Assembly: GCF_014201195.1 (NCBI RefSeq)
Contig: NZ_JACHDS010000001.1
Coordinates: 3,410,001-3,474,000 of the forward strand
DNA length: 64,000 bases
Direction: 5' to 3'
Origin: Nocardiopsis mwathae
GTDB lineage: Bacteria; Actinomycetota; Actinomycetes; Streptosporangiales; Streptosporangiaceae
A program made the translations under genes and the position numbers. This document shows, one piece after another, positions 16,413-25,861 of this stretch (position 1 is the first letter of the stretch; each line of letters starts with the position of its first letter). The notes beneath the pieces were generated by a model. It was not told the DNA's origin, did not search any database, and saw only the letters and a program-made list of their open reading frames with translations.

Positions 16413-17384
16413 TCACCCGACATCCGACGAACCGGGCTCCGCTGCCATGAGCTCGCGGGCCGTGGCGACGTCCCCGCGCATCGCCTCGATCAGCTCGTCG
16501 ACCGAGTCGAAGCGCAGCTGGCCCCGGATGTGGTGGACGAATTCGATGGCCATGGCCTCGCCGTAGAGGTCGAGGTCGTCCCGGTCCAGGGCGTAGGCCT
16601 CGACCGTGCGCGGGCTGCCCTCGAAGGTGGGGTTGGTACCCACGGAGATCGCGGCCGGCCAGCACGACTCGGCGTGCTCCCCCGGAGCGGTCCGCAGCAG
16701 CCACCCGGCATAGACCCCGTCGGCCGGGATCGCGGTGTGCTCGGGGCAGTCCAGGTTGGCCGTGGGGAAGCCGAGCAGCTCGCGCCCGCGCGCCGCGCCG
16801 TGCACGATCACGCCCTCGACCCGGTGCGGCCGCCCCAGCTCGGCCCGTGCCCCGGCCACGTCGCCGGCGGCCAGGCAGCGGCGGATCAGCGTCGAGGTGA
16901 TGGTGTCGGCGTCGGCCACCAGCCGCACGCCCTCGGTACTGAAGTCGTACTTCTCACCGAGCGTCTGCAGCACGGCCACGTCGCCGGCGGCCCTGTGGCC
17001 GAACCGGAAGTTCTCCCCGACGACCACGGCCGCGGTGTGCAGCCGGTCCACCAGGGCGTGCTGGACGAACTCCTCGGCCGACAGCCGGGACAGCTCCACG
17101 GTGAAGGGCAGCACGCACACCGCGTCGGCCCCGTGCTCGGCCAGCAGCTCGGCCTTGCGGTCGGCCGAGGTGAGGACGGCCGGGTGCGGCACCCCGCGGA
17201 CGACCGAGTCGGGGTGCGGTTCGAAGGTGACGACCACGACCGGCAGATCCATGCGCCGGGCCTGCTCGACCGCCGTCCGCAGGATGGTCTGGTGACCGCG
17301 GTGCACGCCGTCGAAGACCCCGATGGTCACAACGGACCGGCCCCAATCCGGGGGTATCTCCTCCAGTCCGCGCCAGCGCCGCAC
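16413..17384 (-). CDS. ribF: Bifunctional riboflavin kinase/FAD synthetase
   Basis: Converts riboflavin to FMN and FMN to FAD in the cytoplasm. The N-terminal nucleotidyltransferase domain shows VTIGVFDGVHRGHQTIL (the GxFDGxHxGH motif) and STLIRRCLAAGDV. The C-terminal flavokinase domain shows GRELLGFPTANLD, DGVYAGWLL and SVGTNPTFEG. 323 aa, normal length. GTG start at 17384 after AGGGGAGCTGTTTGAC. It lies between rpsO and truB as in many actinobacteria. FMN/FAD supply may matter for the many flavoenzymes encoded further right, but no link is visible. Confidence 0.97.
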   Translation of the reverse strand: MRRWRGLEEIPPDWGRSVVTIGVFDGVHRGHQTILRTAVEQARRMDLPVVVVTFEPHPDSVVRGVPHPAVLTSADRKAELLAEHGADAVCVLPFTVELSRLSAEEFVQHALVDRLHTAAVVVGENFRFGHRAAGDVAVLQTLGEKYDFSTEGVRLVADADTITSTLIRRCLAAGDVAGARAELGRPHRVEGVIVHGAARGRELLGFPTANLDCPEHTAIPADGVYAGWLLRTAPGEHAESCWPAAISVGTNPTFEGSPRTVEAYALDRDDLDLYGEAMAIEFVHHIRGQLRFDSVDELIEAMRGDVATARELMAAEPGSSDVG

Positions 17385-17576
17385 GTCAAACAGCTCCCCT
17401 CAAGAACAGGTGCCCGCCGCGATATCGGCGGAAAGTCCCGGATCAAACGGTACCGCTCCCGCCGCCGCACCGTTCCCCACGCCGCCCCGGCCCTCGCGGC
17501 GATCTCGGAGACATCGGGATGGACAGCGCCCGCACGACCCCGGACGGCTCCGAGATCGACAGGACGTGCGCGCGGG

Positions 17577-18470
17577 TCAGGCTCCGGCCGGCTCGAACAC
17601 GACGATGGGCTTGCTGTAGCCGCGGGTGTCCTCGGCGAGCGCGACGACGGTGCCGTCCGGCGCGAACAGGCCGATCGGCCCGGGCCCCGACTCGCCCGGG
17701 GCGATGCGGTTGCCGTGCGCGACCTTCCGGGTCTCGGCCGCACTGAGGACGCGCACCGGGAACGCCGCCGCCACCGCCTGGGCCAGCGGCAGCGCGCTGA
17801 ACTCCGCGGCGAGCCCGTCCAGGGTCCGGGCCTGGGACAGGTCGTAGGGGCCGACCCGGGTACGGCGCAGCGCGGTGAGGTGCCCGCCGACTCCCAGCGA
17901 GGCGCCCAGGTCGCGGGCGAGCGCGCGGATGTAGGTGCCGCTGGAGCAGGTGACGCGGGCGTCGACGTCGATCAGCGCGCCCTCGGCATCGGGCACCCGC
18001 CGGATGTCGCCGAGTGCGAACTCCGACACGGTCACCGTGCGCGCCGCGAGCTCGACGGTCTCCCCCGCGCGGGCCGACTTGTACGCCCGCTTGCCGTTCA
18101 CCTTGATCGCGCTGACCTGCGGCGGTACCTGCTCGATCGCGCCGGTCAGCGCTGCCGCGGCGGCGCGGATCGGCTCGTCGCCGACACCGGAGGCGTCCAC
18201 CCGCGCCCCGGGTTCGCCCTCGGCGTCGTCGGTCGTGGTGGCCAGGCCCAACCGGATGGTGGCCTCGTAGACCTTCTCGGTCAGGGCGAGGTGGCCGAGC
18301 AGCTTGGTGCCCTTCTCGATCCCCAGGACCAGCACTCCGGTGGCCATCGGGTCGAGTGTCCCGGCGTGGCCGACCTTCCGGGTTCCGGCCAGACGCCGGA
18401 CCCGCGCGACGACGTCGTGCGACGTCCAGTCGGCGGGCTTGTCGACGATGACGACGCCACTGTCTGCCAT
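17577..18470 (-). CDS. truB: tRNA pseudouridine(55) synthase
   Basis: Modifies U55 in the T-loop of tRNAs. The catalytic motif GHAGTLDPMATGVL carries the essential Asp. VVIVDKPADWTSHDVVARVR at the N-terminus and the TCSSGTYIRALARDLG segment are also typical. A C-terminal PUA-like region (~60 aa) completes the protein of 297 aa. I take ATG 18470; an in-frame GTG at 18479 sits closer to a GAGGA and could be the true start. Downstream of rbfA in the same operon. Confidence 0.95.
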   Translation of the reverse strand: MADSGVVIVDKPADWTSHDVVARVRRLAGTRKVGHAGTLDPMATGVLVLGIEKGTKLLGHLALTEKVYEATIRLGLATTTDDAEGEPGARVDASGVGDEPIRAAAAALTGAIEQVPPQVSAIKVNGKRAYKSARAGETVELAARTVTVSEFALGDIRRVPDAEGALIDVDARVTCSSGTYIRALARDLGASLGVGGHLTALRRTRVGPYDLSQARTLDGLAAEFSALPLAQAVAAAFPVRVLSAAETRKVAHGNRIAPGESGPGPIGLFAPDGTVVALAEDTRGYSKPIVVFEPAGA

Positions 18471-18561
18471 GTGAGTCACGGGTTCCTCGTCGTGCGTGGA
18501 TTCCTCGGGATGGAACGGCGTCGCACCGGGCGCGACGGCACCCGGTGCGACATGAGGTGCG

Positions 18562-18996
18562 CTACTCCTCGTCGGGCTCGCGCGGCGTCTTGTAGGGGTC
18601 GGCGTCACCGGCGGGGGTGGCGTTGGTCGCCGCCCGCGCCACCTCGGCGTCCGACTGCCGGGCCTTGGTCAGCAACTCTTCGATGTGCTGGGCGTTCTGC
18701 TGCACCTCGTCCAGCTCGAAGGCGAGGCTGGGGGTGTGCCGCAGCCCGGTCTGGCGACCGACCTCGGACCGGATCACGCCCTTGGCGCTCTCCAGCGCGG
18801 CGGCCGTGCCGGCCTTGTCCTCCTCCGCGCCGAACACCGTGTAGTACACCGTGGCGTCGCGCAGGTCGTTGGTGAGTCGTGCGTCGGTGACGGTGACGAA
18901 ACCCAGACGCGGGTCCTTGATGCGGCGCTCCAGCATCTCCGCCACGATCCGCTGGATCCGGTCGGCGAGCTTGCGCGCCCGTGCGGCGTCAACCAT
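18562..18996 (-). CDS. rbfA: 30S ribosome-binding factor A
   Basis: Late 30S maturation factor with a KH-like fold. The 144-aa protein has RIQRIVAEMLERRIKDPRLG, VTVTDARLTNDLRDATVYYT and GLRHTPSLAFELDE, all typical. Its ATG at 18996 overlaps the end of the DUF503 gene by 8 bases, so translation is coupled. A short acidic C-terminal tail follows the domain. Confidence 0.96.
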   Translation of the reverse strand: MVDAARARKLADRIQRIVAEMLERRIKDPRLGFVTVTDARLTNDLRDATVYYTVFGAEEDKAGTAAALESAKGVIRSEVGRQTGLRHTPSLAFELDEVQQNAQHIEELLTKARQSDAEVARAATNATPAGDADPYKTPREPDEE

Positions 18997-19345
18997 GGTT
19001 ACTTTCTTCCTCTGAGCTGAAGAGCCGCTGTCTCGCGGAGAGCAGCTCGATCTCTGGGCGTCCCGCGACGAATCGCTCGCAGGAGTCCATGACCTCCGCG
19101 CAGTGCGCGGCCGTGGATGCGGCGACGGCGACGCCTATCTCACAACGTCGGTAGAGATGCTGGTCGCCGGTTTCGGCGACCGACACGGAGAACTTCCGCC
19201 GCAGCTCGGCCACGATGGGCCGGACCACGGACCGCTTCTCCTTGAGGGAGCGGACGTCGCCGAGGAGGATGTCGAGCGTCAGTGCTCCGACGAACAACCG
19301 TCCGCCCCGTGCCGTACGAGCCGAGTTTCGCGATCTCGCTGTCAT
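18989..19345 (-). CDS. DUF503 family protein (YlxP-like)
   Basis: 118 aa. The family core starts at about residue 17 (LFVGALTLDILLGDVRSLKE, KRSVVRPIVAELRRKFSVSV). A 16-residue basic N-terminal extension precedes it, so the true start may be internal, although no better ATG/GTG is present near it. DUF503 genes sit in the nusA-infB-rbfA operon in Gram-positives and are thought to act in ribosome biogenesis; the molecular role is unknown. It overlaps rbfA by 8 bases. Confidence 0.9.
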   Translation of the reverse strand: MTARSRNSARTARGGRLFVGALTLDILLGDVRSLKEKRSVVRPIVAELRRKFSVSVAETGDQHLYRRCEIGVAVAASTAAHCAEVMDSCERFVAGRPEIELLSARQRLFSSEEESNHG

Positions 19346-19413
19346 ATGTGGGCCGCCTTGACGGCGCGGCCGAGCCGAGAAGGAGGGGATCCGAACAACG
19401 CGACCGACGGACC

Positions 19414-19439
19414 CGACCCCGGCTCGCGCCGGGGTCGGA
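19414..19439 (-). terminator. Hairpin between infB and the DUF503 gene
   Basis: Perfect 11-bp stem CCGACCCCGGC / GCCGGGGTCGG with a TCGC loop. It divides the nusA-infB unit from the DUF503-rbfA-truB unit, probably as a partial terminator. Confidence 0.65.
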
Positions 19440-19467
19440 CCTCGTCGTGTGTCAGTTCACCGCCCGG

Positions 19468-22419
19468 TCAGTCACGCGGCTTCTCCTGCATCTCGTACGT
19501 CTCGACGACGTCGCCGATGCGGAGATCGTTGTAACCGAGGCCGATACCACACTCGAAGCCGTCGCGGACCTCGGTGGCGTCGTCCTTGAACCGTCGCAGC
19601 GACTCGACCGTGAGGTTCTCCGAGATGACCACACCCTCGCGGATGAGGCGTGCCTTGGCGTTCCTCCGGATGATGCCGCCGCGGACGATCGAACCGGCGA
19701 TGTTGCCGATCTTCGGCACCTTGAAGACCTCGCGGATCTCCGCGGAACCGAGCTGGACCTCCTCGTAGACGGGCTTGAGGAGCCCCTTGACGGCCGCTTC
19801 GACCTCGTCGATGGCCTGGTAGATGACCGAGTAGTAGCGGATGTCGACGCCCATGCGGTCGGCGAGCTCGCTGTTCTTGCCCTCCGGCCGGACGTTGAAC
19901 CCGACGATGATGGCGCTCGCGGAAGCGGCCAGGTTGATGTCGTTCTGCGTGATCGCACCGACACCGCGGCCGATGACCCGGATGGCCACCTCGTCGCCGC
20001 CGGCGTCGATCTTGAGCAGCGACTCTTCCAGGGCCTCGACCGAACCGGACGTGTCGCCCTTGATGAGCAGGAGCAGCTCGTTGCGCTCCCCCTCCTCCAG
20101 GGTCTTCTGCCAGTTGTCGAGGGTGACCCGGCGGCTGGACCGCGCCTGCTGGGCGAAGCGCTCGCGCGCCTCGCGCTGCTGGGCGATCTGCCGCGCCACC
20201 CGGTCGTCCTTGACGACCAGGAAGTTGTCACCGGCGCTGGGCACGTTGGTCAGACCGAGCACCTGGACCGGGCGCGACGGCTCGGCGGCCTCGACGTTGC
20301 CGCCGTGCTCGTCGAGCATGGCCCGGACGCGACCGTAGGCGTCGCCGCAGACGATCGAGTCACCGACGTTCAGCGTGCCCCGCTGGACCAGCACCGTGGC
20401 CATGGAGCCGCGGCCGCGGTCCAGGTAGGCCTCGATCGCCAGACCCTGGGCCTCCATGTCGGGGTTGGCCCGGAGGTCGAGCGCGGCGTCGGAGGTCAGC
20501 ACGACCGCCTCCAGCAGGGCATCGATGTTCTCGCCCTTGAGGGCGGAGATGTCGACGAACTGCACGTCACCGCCGTACTCCTCGGTGACCACGCCGTACT
20601 CGGTGAGCTGGGCGCGGACCTTCTGCGGGTCGGCCCCCTCGACGTCGATCTTGTTGACCGCGACGACGATCGGGACGTCGGCCGCCTTGGCGTGGTCGAT
20701 GGCCTCCGCCGTCTGCGGCTTCACACCGTCGTCGGCCGCGACCACCAGGATGGCGATGTCGGTGGCCTGCGCACCGCGGGCACGCATGGCGGTGAACGCC
20801 TCGTGACCCGGGGTGTCGATGAAGGTGATCTTGCGCTCTTCACCGTCGACCGTGGTCGCGACCTGGTAGGCACCGATGTGCTGGGTGATGCCGCCGGCCT
20901 CGCCGCTGACCACGTTGCTGTTCCGGATGGTGTCCAGCAGGCGGGTCTTACCGTGGTCGACGTGGCCCATGACGGTGACCACCGGCGGACGCGGACGCAG
21001 ATCCTCGTCGGTGCCGCTGTCCTCGCCGAACTCGATGGAGAACGACTCCAGCAGCTCGCGGTCCTCGTCCTCGGGGCTGACGACCTCGACGACGTACTTC
21101 AGCTCCTCACCGAGCAGCTGCAGGGTCTCGTCGGGCAGCGACTGGGTCGCGGTGACCATCTCACCCAGGTGCATCATGACCTGGACCAGCGACGCCGGGT
21201 TGACGTCGATCTTGTCGCCGAAGTCCGACAGGGACGCGCCGCGGGACAGGCGGATGACCTGGCCGTTGCCGCTCGGGATCTTGACGCCGCCGAAGCTGGG
21301 CGCACCGAGCTCGTTGAACTCTTGGCGCCGCTGCTTCTTGGACTTGCGCGCACGGCCCGGACGGCCGCCGGGTCGCCCGAAGGCACCCGCGGTACCGCCG
21401 CCGCGGCCACGGCCGCCGCCAGGACGGCCGGCGAAGCCGCCCGGACGCGGGCCGCCGCCACCGCCGCCGAAGCCGCCGGGACGGGCACCGCCACCGGGGC
21501 CGCCGCGACCGCCACCGGGACGGCCGCCGCCGCCACCGCCGCTGCGACCCCCACCGGGGCCGCCGCGACCGCCACCGCCGCCGGCCGGGGCCGGACGCGA
21601 GGACGGCATGTTCATCGGGCTGGGGCGCGGACCGGGACGCGGAGCGCCGCCCGCGGCACCGCCACCGGGACGCGGGCCACCGGCACCGGCGCCACCGCCG
21701 GGACGCGGGGCCTGCGGACGGGGCGCCTGCGGGCGCGGACCGCCGGCACCGGCACCGCCACCGGGACGCGGGCCACCGGCACCGGCGCCACCGCCGGGAC
21801 GCGGGCCGCCGCCCTGCGGACCACCGGGCCGGGGGCCCGGACGCGGGGACGGCTTGGAACCCATGCCGGTCGCGGTCGACGCGAACGGGTTGTTGCCCGG
21901 GCGCGGACCGGCCGGACGCGGGCCGGGACGGGGGCCCTTGCCGGACTCGGGGCGGCCGGAGCGCTCGCCCCGCTCAGGGCGGCCACCGGGCTTCGGAGCG
22001 GCGGGCCGCTCCTGCTTGTCGGCCTTGTCGGCCTTGTCAGCCTTGGGGCCCGGACGCGGACCCGGCTTGGGGCCGGGCTTCGGCGCGCCACCGCCGGGAG
22101 CACCGGGACGGGAACCCGGCTTGGGACCGGGCTTGGGGGCGGGGCGCGACGGCGCACCGCCATCGGCCGCGGCGGGCTTCGCCGGGGCCGGGGACTCGCC
22201 GCGCGGGCGCGGCTTCGGCTCCGCCGGGCGCGGCTTGGCGCCGCCCTTCTTCTCGGCGGTGCCGTTGTTGAACGCTTCCTGAAGACGGCGGACGACGGGG
22301 GCCTCTATCGTCGAGGACGCCGACCGTACGAATTCGCCCATTTCGTTGAGCTTGGCCAGCACGGCCTTGCTCTCTACTCCGAACTCCTTCGCGAGCTCAT
22401 ATACCCGGACCTTCGCCAC
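19468..22419 (-). CDS. infB: Translation initiation factor IF-2
   Basis: GTPase that places fMet-tRNA on the 30S subunit. 983 aa. Residues 1-52 form the IF2_N domain ([20 protein letters not shown]). Residues ~55-370 are a low-complexity Gly/Pro/Arg-rich linker typical of high-GC actinobacteria. A second IF2_N copy is followed by the GTPase ([27 protein letters not shown]) and domains III-IV. ATG 22419. It follows ylxR by about 230 bases. Confidence 0.98.
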   Translation of the reverse strand: MAKVRVYELAKEFGVESKAVLAKLNEMGEFVRSASSTIEAPVVRRLQEAFNNGTAEKKGGAKPRPAEPKPRPRGESPAPAKPAAADGGAPSRPAPKPGPKPGSRPGAPGGGAPKPGPKPGPRPGPKADKADKADKQERPAAPKPGGRPERGERSGRPESGKGPRPGPRPAGPRPGNNPFASTATGMGSKPSPRPGPRPGGPQGGGPRPGGGAGAGGPRPGGGAGAGGPRPQAPRPQAPRPGGGAGAGGPRPGGGAAGGAPRPGPRPSPMNMPSSRPAPAGGGGGRGGPGGGRSGGGGGGRPGGGRGGPGGGARPGGFGGGGGGPRPGGFAGRPGGGRGRGGGTAGAFGRPGGRPGRARKSKKQRRQEFNELGAPSFGGVKIPSGNGQVIRLSRGASLSDFGDKIDVNPASLVQVMMHLGEMVTATQSLPDETLQLLGEELKYVVEVVSPEDEDRELLESFSIEFGEDSGTDEDLRPRPPVVTVMGHVDHGKTRLLDTIRNSNVVSGEAGGITQHIGAYQVATTVDGEERKITFIDTPGHEAFTAMRARGAQATDIAILVVAADDGVKPQTAEAIDHAKAADVPIVVAVNKIDVEGADPQKVRAQLTEYGVVTEEYGGDVQFVDISALKGENIDALLEAVVLTSDAALDLRANPDMEAQGLAIEAYLDRGRGSMATVLVQRGTLNVGDSIVCGDAYGRVRAMLDEHGGNVEAAEPSRPVQVLGLTNVPSAGDNFLVVKDDRVARQIAQQREARERFAQQARSSRRVTLDNWQKTLEEGERNELLLLIKGDTSGSVEALEESLLKIDAGGDEVAIRVIGRGVGAITQNDINLAASASAIIVGFNVRPEGKNSELADRMGVDIRYYSVIYQAIDEVEAAVKGLLKPVYEEVQLGSAEIREVFKVPKIGNIAGSIVRGGIIRRNAKARLIREGVVISENLTVESLRRFKDDATEVRDGFECGIGLGYNDLRIGDVVETYEMQEKPRD

Positions 22420-22647
22420 TGCTCTCCTCTATCTCGGTCCGGGACATGGGCTTGTGCCGGACCGTCGCTAGCTTGACGTACTCATCGCTGCGTACTCATC
22501 GAGCGCTCATCGCAATCTCGACCCGCTTCCTCGTCGTTACACAACAATGGGTCAGAGCCTGCCGACAGGCATGCCGACATGACTCGACCCGCCACCCGAC
22601 GGTGAGTACAACCATCGCGGCGACGCGATCATTCCAACCCTATCGGT
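22420..22647 (-). other. ylxR-infB intergenic region
   Basis: About 230 bases, less GC-rich than the surrounding genes (for example around 22480-22560), with no gene seen. It could hold a secondary infB promoter. Confidence 0.35.
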
Positions 22648-22953
22648 CTATCGTGCCCCGCTCCAACGCGATTCCTCGGCGAAGAAGGCGGCGACACGCG
22701 AGGTGTCCAACCGGCCCGCGGCCCGGAAGGCACGCGGCCAGGCTCTCCTCCGCTCTGCCGACTCCCAGCACCGGGGGTCGGGATGGAGGTAGGCGCCCCG
22801 GCCCGGATGGCGGCCCATGGGGTCGGGTATCACCGCGCCGCCATCGGCCACCAGCCGCACCAGGTCGGACTGGGCCGCCCGAGAACGGCAACCCACGCAC
22901 ATCCGTACAGGGTACGACCGATCGTGCTCGCTCAGTCTATCGCGGCGAGGCAT
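22648..22953 (-). CDS. ylxR: YlxR family (DUF448) RNA-binding protein
   Basis: Small nucleic-acid-binding protein of the nusA-infB operon; YlxR has been linked to RNase P and to regulation, but its core role is unsettled. The signature [19 protein letters not shown] and [19 protein letters not shown] is present. I take ATG 22953, which overlaps the nusA 3' end by 17 bases; an ATG at 22905, directly before MCVGCR, is the shorter alternative. Confidence 0.9.
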   Translation of the reverse strand: MPRRDRLSEHDRSYPVRMCVGCRSRAAQSDLVRLVADGGAVIPDPMGRHPGRGAYLHPDPRCWESAERRRAWPRAFRAAGRLDTSRVAAFFAEESRWSGAR

Positions 22954-24001
22954 CGGCTTGTCCGCTGGGACGGTCGGTTCCGTCGTCCGCGGCACCCTGC
23001 GGACCGCCCGCTTCGGCCCCGGAGTCGCCCTCCGCGGGCTCGGCGTCGGAGCGGATGTCGATGCGCCAGCCGGTGAGCCGCGCGGCCAGGCGGGCGTTCT
23101 GCCCCTCCTTGCCGATCGCCAGCGACTGCTGGTAGTCGGGGACGGTGACCCGGGCGACCTTGGCCGCCGCGTCGAGCACCTCGACCTGGTTGACGCGCGC
23201 CGGGGACAGCGCGTTGCCGACGAACACGGCGGGGTCCTCGGAGTAGTCGACGATGTCGATCTTCTCTCCGTGGAGCTCCGCCATGACGTTGCGCACGCGG
23301 CTGCCCAGCGGGCCGATGCAGGCCCCCTTGGCGTTGACGCCCGCCTTGTTGGACTTCACCGCCATCTTGGTGCGGTGCCCGGCCTCCCGGGCGATCGCCG
23401 CGATCTCGACGGTGCCGTCGGCGATCTCCGGCACCTCCAGCTCGAACAGCTTGCGCACCAGGTTGGGGTGGGTCCGGGACAGGGTCACCGACGGCCCGCG
23501 GTGGCCCTTGCGGACCTGCACGACATAGGCGCGCAGGCGCTCGCCGTGGTCGTAGGACTCTCCGGGGACCTGCTCCTGGGGCGGCAGGATGGCCTCGATC
23601 TTGCCGAGGTCGACCAGCACGTTGCGCGGGTCCTTCCCCTGCTGGATCAGGCCCGAGACGATCTCGTTCTCCCGCCCGGCGAACTCACCGAGGGTCAGCT
23701 CGTCCTCGGCGTCGCGCAGCCGCTGCAGGATGACCTGCTTGGCGGTGGACGTCGCGATCCGGCCGAACCCGGTGGGGGTGGCGTCGTACTCCCGGACGAC
23801 GGTGCCGTCCTCATCGGTCTCGGAGGCCCACACCGTGACGTGCCCGGTGGCGCGGTCCAGCTCCACGCGCGCGGGGATCTCCGTGCCCTCCTGGCGGTGG
23901 TACGCGATCAGCAGGGCGTCCTCGATCGCCTTGACGACGAGATCCACCGAGATGTCCTTCTCGCGCTCCAAGCTGCGCAGGACACTCATATCGATATCCA
24001 C
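22937..24001 (-). CDS. nusA: Transcription termination/antitermination factor NusA
   Basis: Binds RNA polymerase and nascent RNA and controls pausing and antitermination. 354 aa in the short actinobacterial form. NusA_N ([20 protein letters not shown]) is followed by S1 ([20 protein letters not shown]), KH1 ([20 protein letters not shown]) and KH2 ([20 protein letters not shown]). The acidic C-terminal repeats of E. coli are absent. ATG 24001 lies 12 bases after the rimP stop. Confidence 0.97.
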   Translation of the reverse strand: MDIDMSVLRSLEREKDISVDLVVKAIEDALLIAYHRQEGTEIPARVELDRATGHVTVWASETDEDGTVVREYDATPTGFGRIATSTAKQVILQRLRDAEDELTLGEFAGRENEIVSGLIQQGKDPRNVLVDLGKIEAILPPQEQVPGESYDHGERLRAYVVQVRKGHRGPSVTLSRTHPNLVRKLFELEVPEIADGTVEIAAIAREAGHRTKMAVKSNKAGVNAKGACIGPLGSRVRNVMAELHGEKIDIVDYSEDPAVFVGNALSPARVNQVEVLDAAAKVARVTVPDYQQSLAIGKEGQNARLAARLTGWRIDIRSDAEPAEGDSGAEAGGPQGAADDGTDRPSGQADASPR

Positions 24002-24013
24002 GAGGCTCCCCCT

Positions 24014-24496
24014 CTAGTCCGCCGCGTCAGCGTCGGCGCCGCGGCGGAATTCCACCTGGACCTTGCCGCGCACCAGGTCAGCGTAGCCATAGTGGTGGCT
24101 CTGGCCCGAGACGTCCAGGGTGACGCCGGATTCGTCGGCGCCGGTCAGACGGCCCTGGACCTCACCGCCCTCGGCGAGTCGGGCCTGCACCAGGCGGCCG
24201 CGAGCGCGGCGCCAGTGCCGGGGCTGAGTGAGCGGCCGGTCCACACCGGGGGAGGTCACTTCGAGCACATAGGGGGCCTTGCCCATGACGTCGGTGGCGT
24301 CGAGCGCGGCGGAGATGTCCTGCGTGACGGCCCCGACCGAGTCGAGGTCGACACCGTCGTCGGAGTCGACGACGACCCGCAGCAGGCGCCGTTTGCCCGC
24401 CGGAGTCACCTCGACATCCTCCAGATCCAGGCCGGCGTCGGCCAGGACCGGCTCCAGCAGCTCGGCGAGACGGTCGCGGCGAGCCTGCGCCCCCAT
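24014..24496 (-). CDS. rimP: Ribosome maturation factor RimP
   Basis: 30S assembly factor. 160 aa with the family pattern LLEPVLADAGLDLEDVEVTP, RVVVDSDDGVDLDSVGAVTQ and YVLEVTSPGVDRPLTQPRHW. The frame is open further upstream to 24745, but ATG 24496 has a strong GAGGAGGATCACAG in front and begins at the family start. First gene of the rimP-nusA-ylxR-infB unit. Confidence 0.95.
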   Translation of the reverse strand: MGAQARRDRLAELLEPVLADAGLDLEDVEVTPAGKRRLLRVVVDSDDGVDLDSVGAVTQDISAALDATDVMGKAPYVLEVTSPGVDRPLTQPRHWRRARGRLVQARLAEGGEVQGRLTGADESGVTLDVSGQSHHYGYADLVRGKVQVEFRRGADADAAD

Positions 24497-24768
24497 CTGT
24501 GATCCTCCTCGGCGAATTCCACCCGCGCTCCTCCGCGAGGACGGGGCGGTCCAGCTCTTGACATAAGTTGTCCGCACGTCGCGACGACGGCGGTTTGGGA
24601 TCAAGCCTATCCACAGTCCGTGTCTCCCCAGGCCCCTCCGCACCGCGAACGCACGTGCATCTTCCAGTGTGGCCGCACGGGCCGGGATTGCGCGAATGGC
24701 GCGCCCGCCGTGGAAAGATGGACGCCTGATCATCGGGATGACCATTCGAAAGAGTGAGGAGCAGGGGC

Positions 24769-25281
24769 TTGGGCCAGGATGACGGAGCCGTCAGCCGACG
24801 CACGGTCGTCATCGGCGCGGTCGTCGGCCTGGTGGGCCTCGGACTGGCCGGCTGCCAGGGGCCGCGCTGGTATCCCGGCGAGGTCGGTCCGGATGAGTAC
24901 GTGCTGCGGGCGGTGATCACCGAGAAGGAGCGGATGATCGCCCGCTACGAGGCGGCGGTGTCCGCCGGTTCGGGCCCCGCGGACCTGCTCCAGCGGCTGC
25001 TCGATGACCACCGCGGCCACCTGGACGCGCTGCGGGAGAGGCTCCCGGACTCCGACGGGGAGGACGCGCGGCCCGGTGAACCCGCCGCCTCGCCCTCCCC
25101 CGCACCGGCCCCCGTCCCCCGGGAGGGGGTCGCGGCGGACGCGCTGCGCGTGGCGGAATGGGGCGCCGCGGACGCTCGGGTGCGCCAGGCGGCCAAGGTG
25201 TCGGACTCCGGCCTGGCCCAGCTGATCGCCTCCGTCGGCGCCTGTGAACTCGGACACGCACACCTGCTCGCGGAGGCCTAG
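24769..25281 (+). CDS. Lipoprotein of unknown function
   Basis: The N-terminus RRTVVIGAVVGLVGLGLAGC is a signal peptide ending in a lipobox (L-A-G-C), so the mature protein is lipidated at Cys and membrane-anchored outside. The mature part is helical (EYVLRAVITEKERMIARYEA, DDHRGHLDALRERLP), with a Ser/Pro-rich linker before AADALRVAEWGAADARVRQA. I start at TTG 24769 behind GAGGAG; GTG 24754 is an alternative. The next gene, seven bases on, is a DUF4439-type ferritin-like protein, and the pair is found together in actinobacteria next to proS/rimP (from memory). Function unknown. Confidence 0.75.
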   Translation: MGQDDGAVSRRTVVIGAVVGLVGLGLAGCQGPRWYPGEVGPDEYVLRAVITEKERMIARYEAAVSAGSGPADLLQRLLDDHRGHLDALRERLPDSDGEDARPGEPAASPSPAPAPVPREGVAADALRVAEWGAADARVRQAAKVSDSGLAQLIASVGACELGHAHLLAEA

Positions 25282-25288
25282 CCACGAC

Positions 25289-25783
25289 ATGAGCGCATCA
25301 ACCGACGAGCAGCGGGAATTCACCGACACCGGCGCGCTGCGGCTCGCCCTGCGCGCGGAGCACGCCGCCGTCTACGGCTACGCGTTCATCGGCGCGCACT
25401 GCGCCGACGCCCGGCGCGACCGCGCCTACGCGCACTTCGACGCCCACCGGGCCCAGCGTGACGCCCTGCGGTCGCTGCTGGTGGAGCACGGGGCCGAGCC
25501 CGACGCGGCCGAGCCGTCCTACGGCCTGCCCGGCTCGACCGACGACGCCGACCTGGACGCGTTCGCCCGGGACATGGAGGAGCGGACCGCCCAGGGCTAT
25601 CTGGAGCTGGCCGCCGCCTCCGACCCGGTCCTGCGCGACCTCGCGGCACGCTCCCTGCAGGCCGCCACCGTGCGCGGCCTGCAGTGGGGCGGAACGCTCA
25701 CGCCCTTCCCGGGCTACAGGGCCGACCGGAGCCCGGACGCCGATACGGCCGATACGGCCGATACGGCCGATACGGAGGAGTAG
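25289..25783 (+). CDS. Ferritin-like DUF4439 protein
   Basis: 164 aa, predicted four-helix bundle (ALRLALRAEHAAVYGYAFIG; FDAHRAQRDALRSLLVEHGA; DMEERTAQGYLELAAASD; VLRDLAARSLQAATVRGLQW). The Glu/His residues on the helices resemble ferritin-like folds, but I cannot confirm a di-iron site. ATG 25289 lies 7 bases after the lipoprotein stop, so they form an operon. The C-terminus ends in four Ala-Asp-Thr repeats encoded by a tandem 9-mer. Convergent with proS. Confidence 0.75.
   Translation: MSASTDEQREFTDTGALRLALRAEHAAVYGYAFIGAHCADARRDRAYAHFDAHRAQRDALRSLLVEHGAEPDAAEPSYGLPGSTDDADLDAFARDMEERTAQGYLELAAASDPVLRDLAARSLQAATVRGLQWGGTLTPFPGYRADRSPDADTADTADTADTEE
25739..25774 (+). repeat. Tandem 9-bp repeat (GCCGATACG x4)
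   Basis: Four perfect copies encoding (Ala-Asp-Thr)4 at the C-terminus of the DUF4439 gene; copy number is likely to vary between strains by slippage. Confidence 0.85.
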
Positions 25784-25861
25784 CCGCCCCGCGATGGTCA
25801 CGGCGACGGGTGGCGAGAACCGGACGGAACCGACACCCATGCCATGACCACCGCGCGGAGG

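Noticed and set aside
21400-21860. Tandem-repeat or CRISPR-like element in infB
   Set aside because: The repeats are codons of the Gly/Pro/Arg-rich IF2 linker, in frame and degenerate; there are no spacers.
19282-22476. 1064-aa plus-strand open frame across infB
   Set aside because: Antisense shadow of infB with repetitive Thr/Ala/Gly composition and no recognisable domain.
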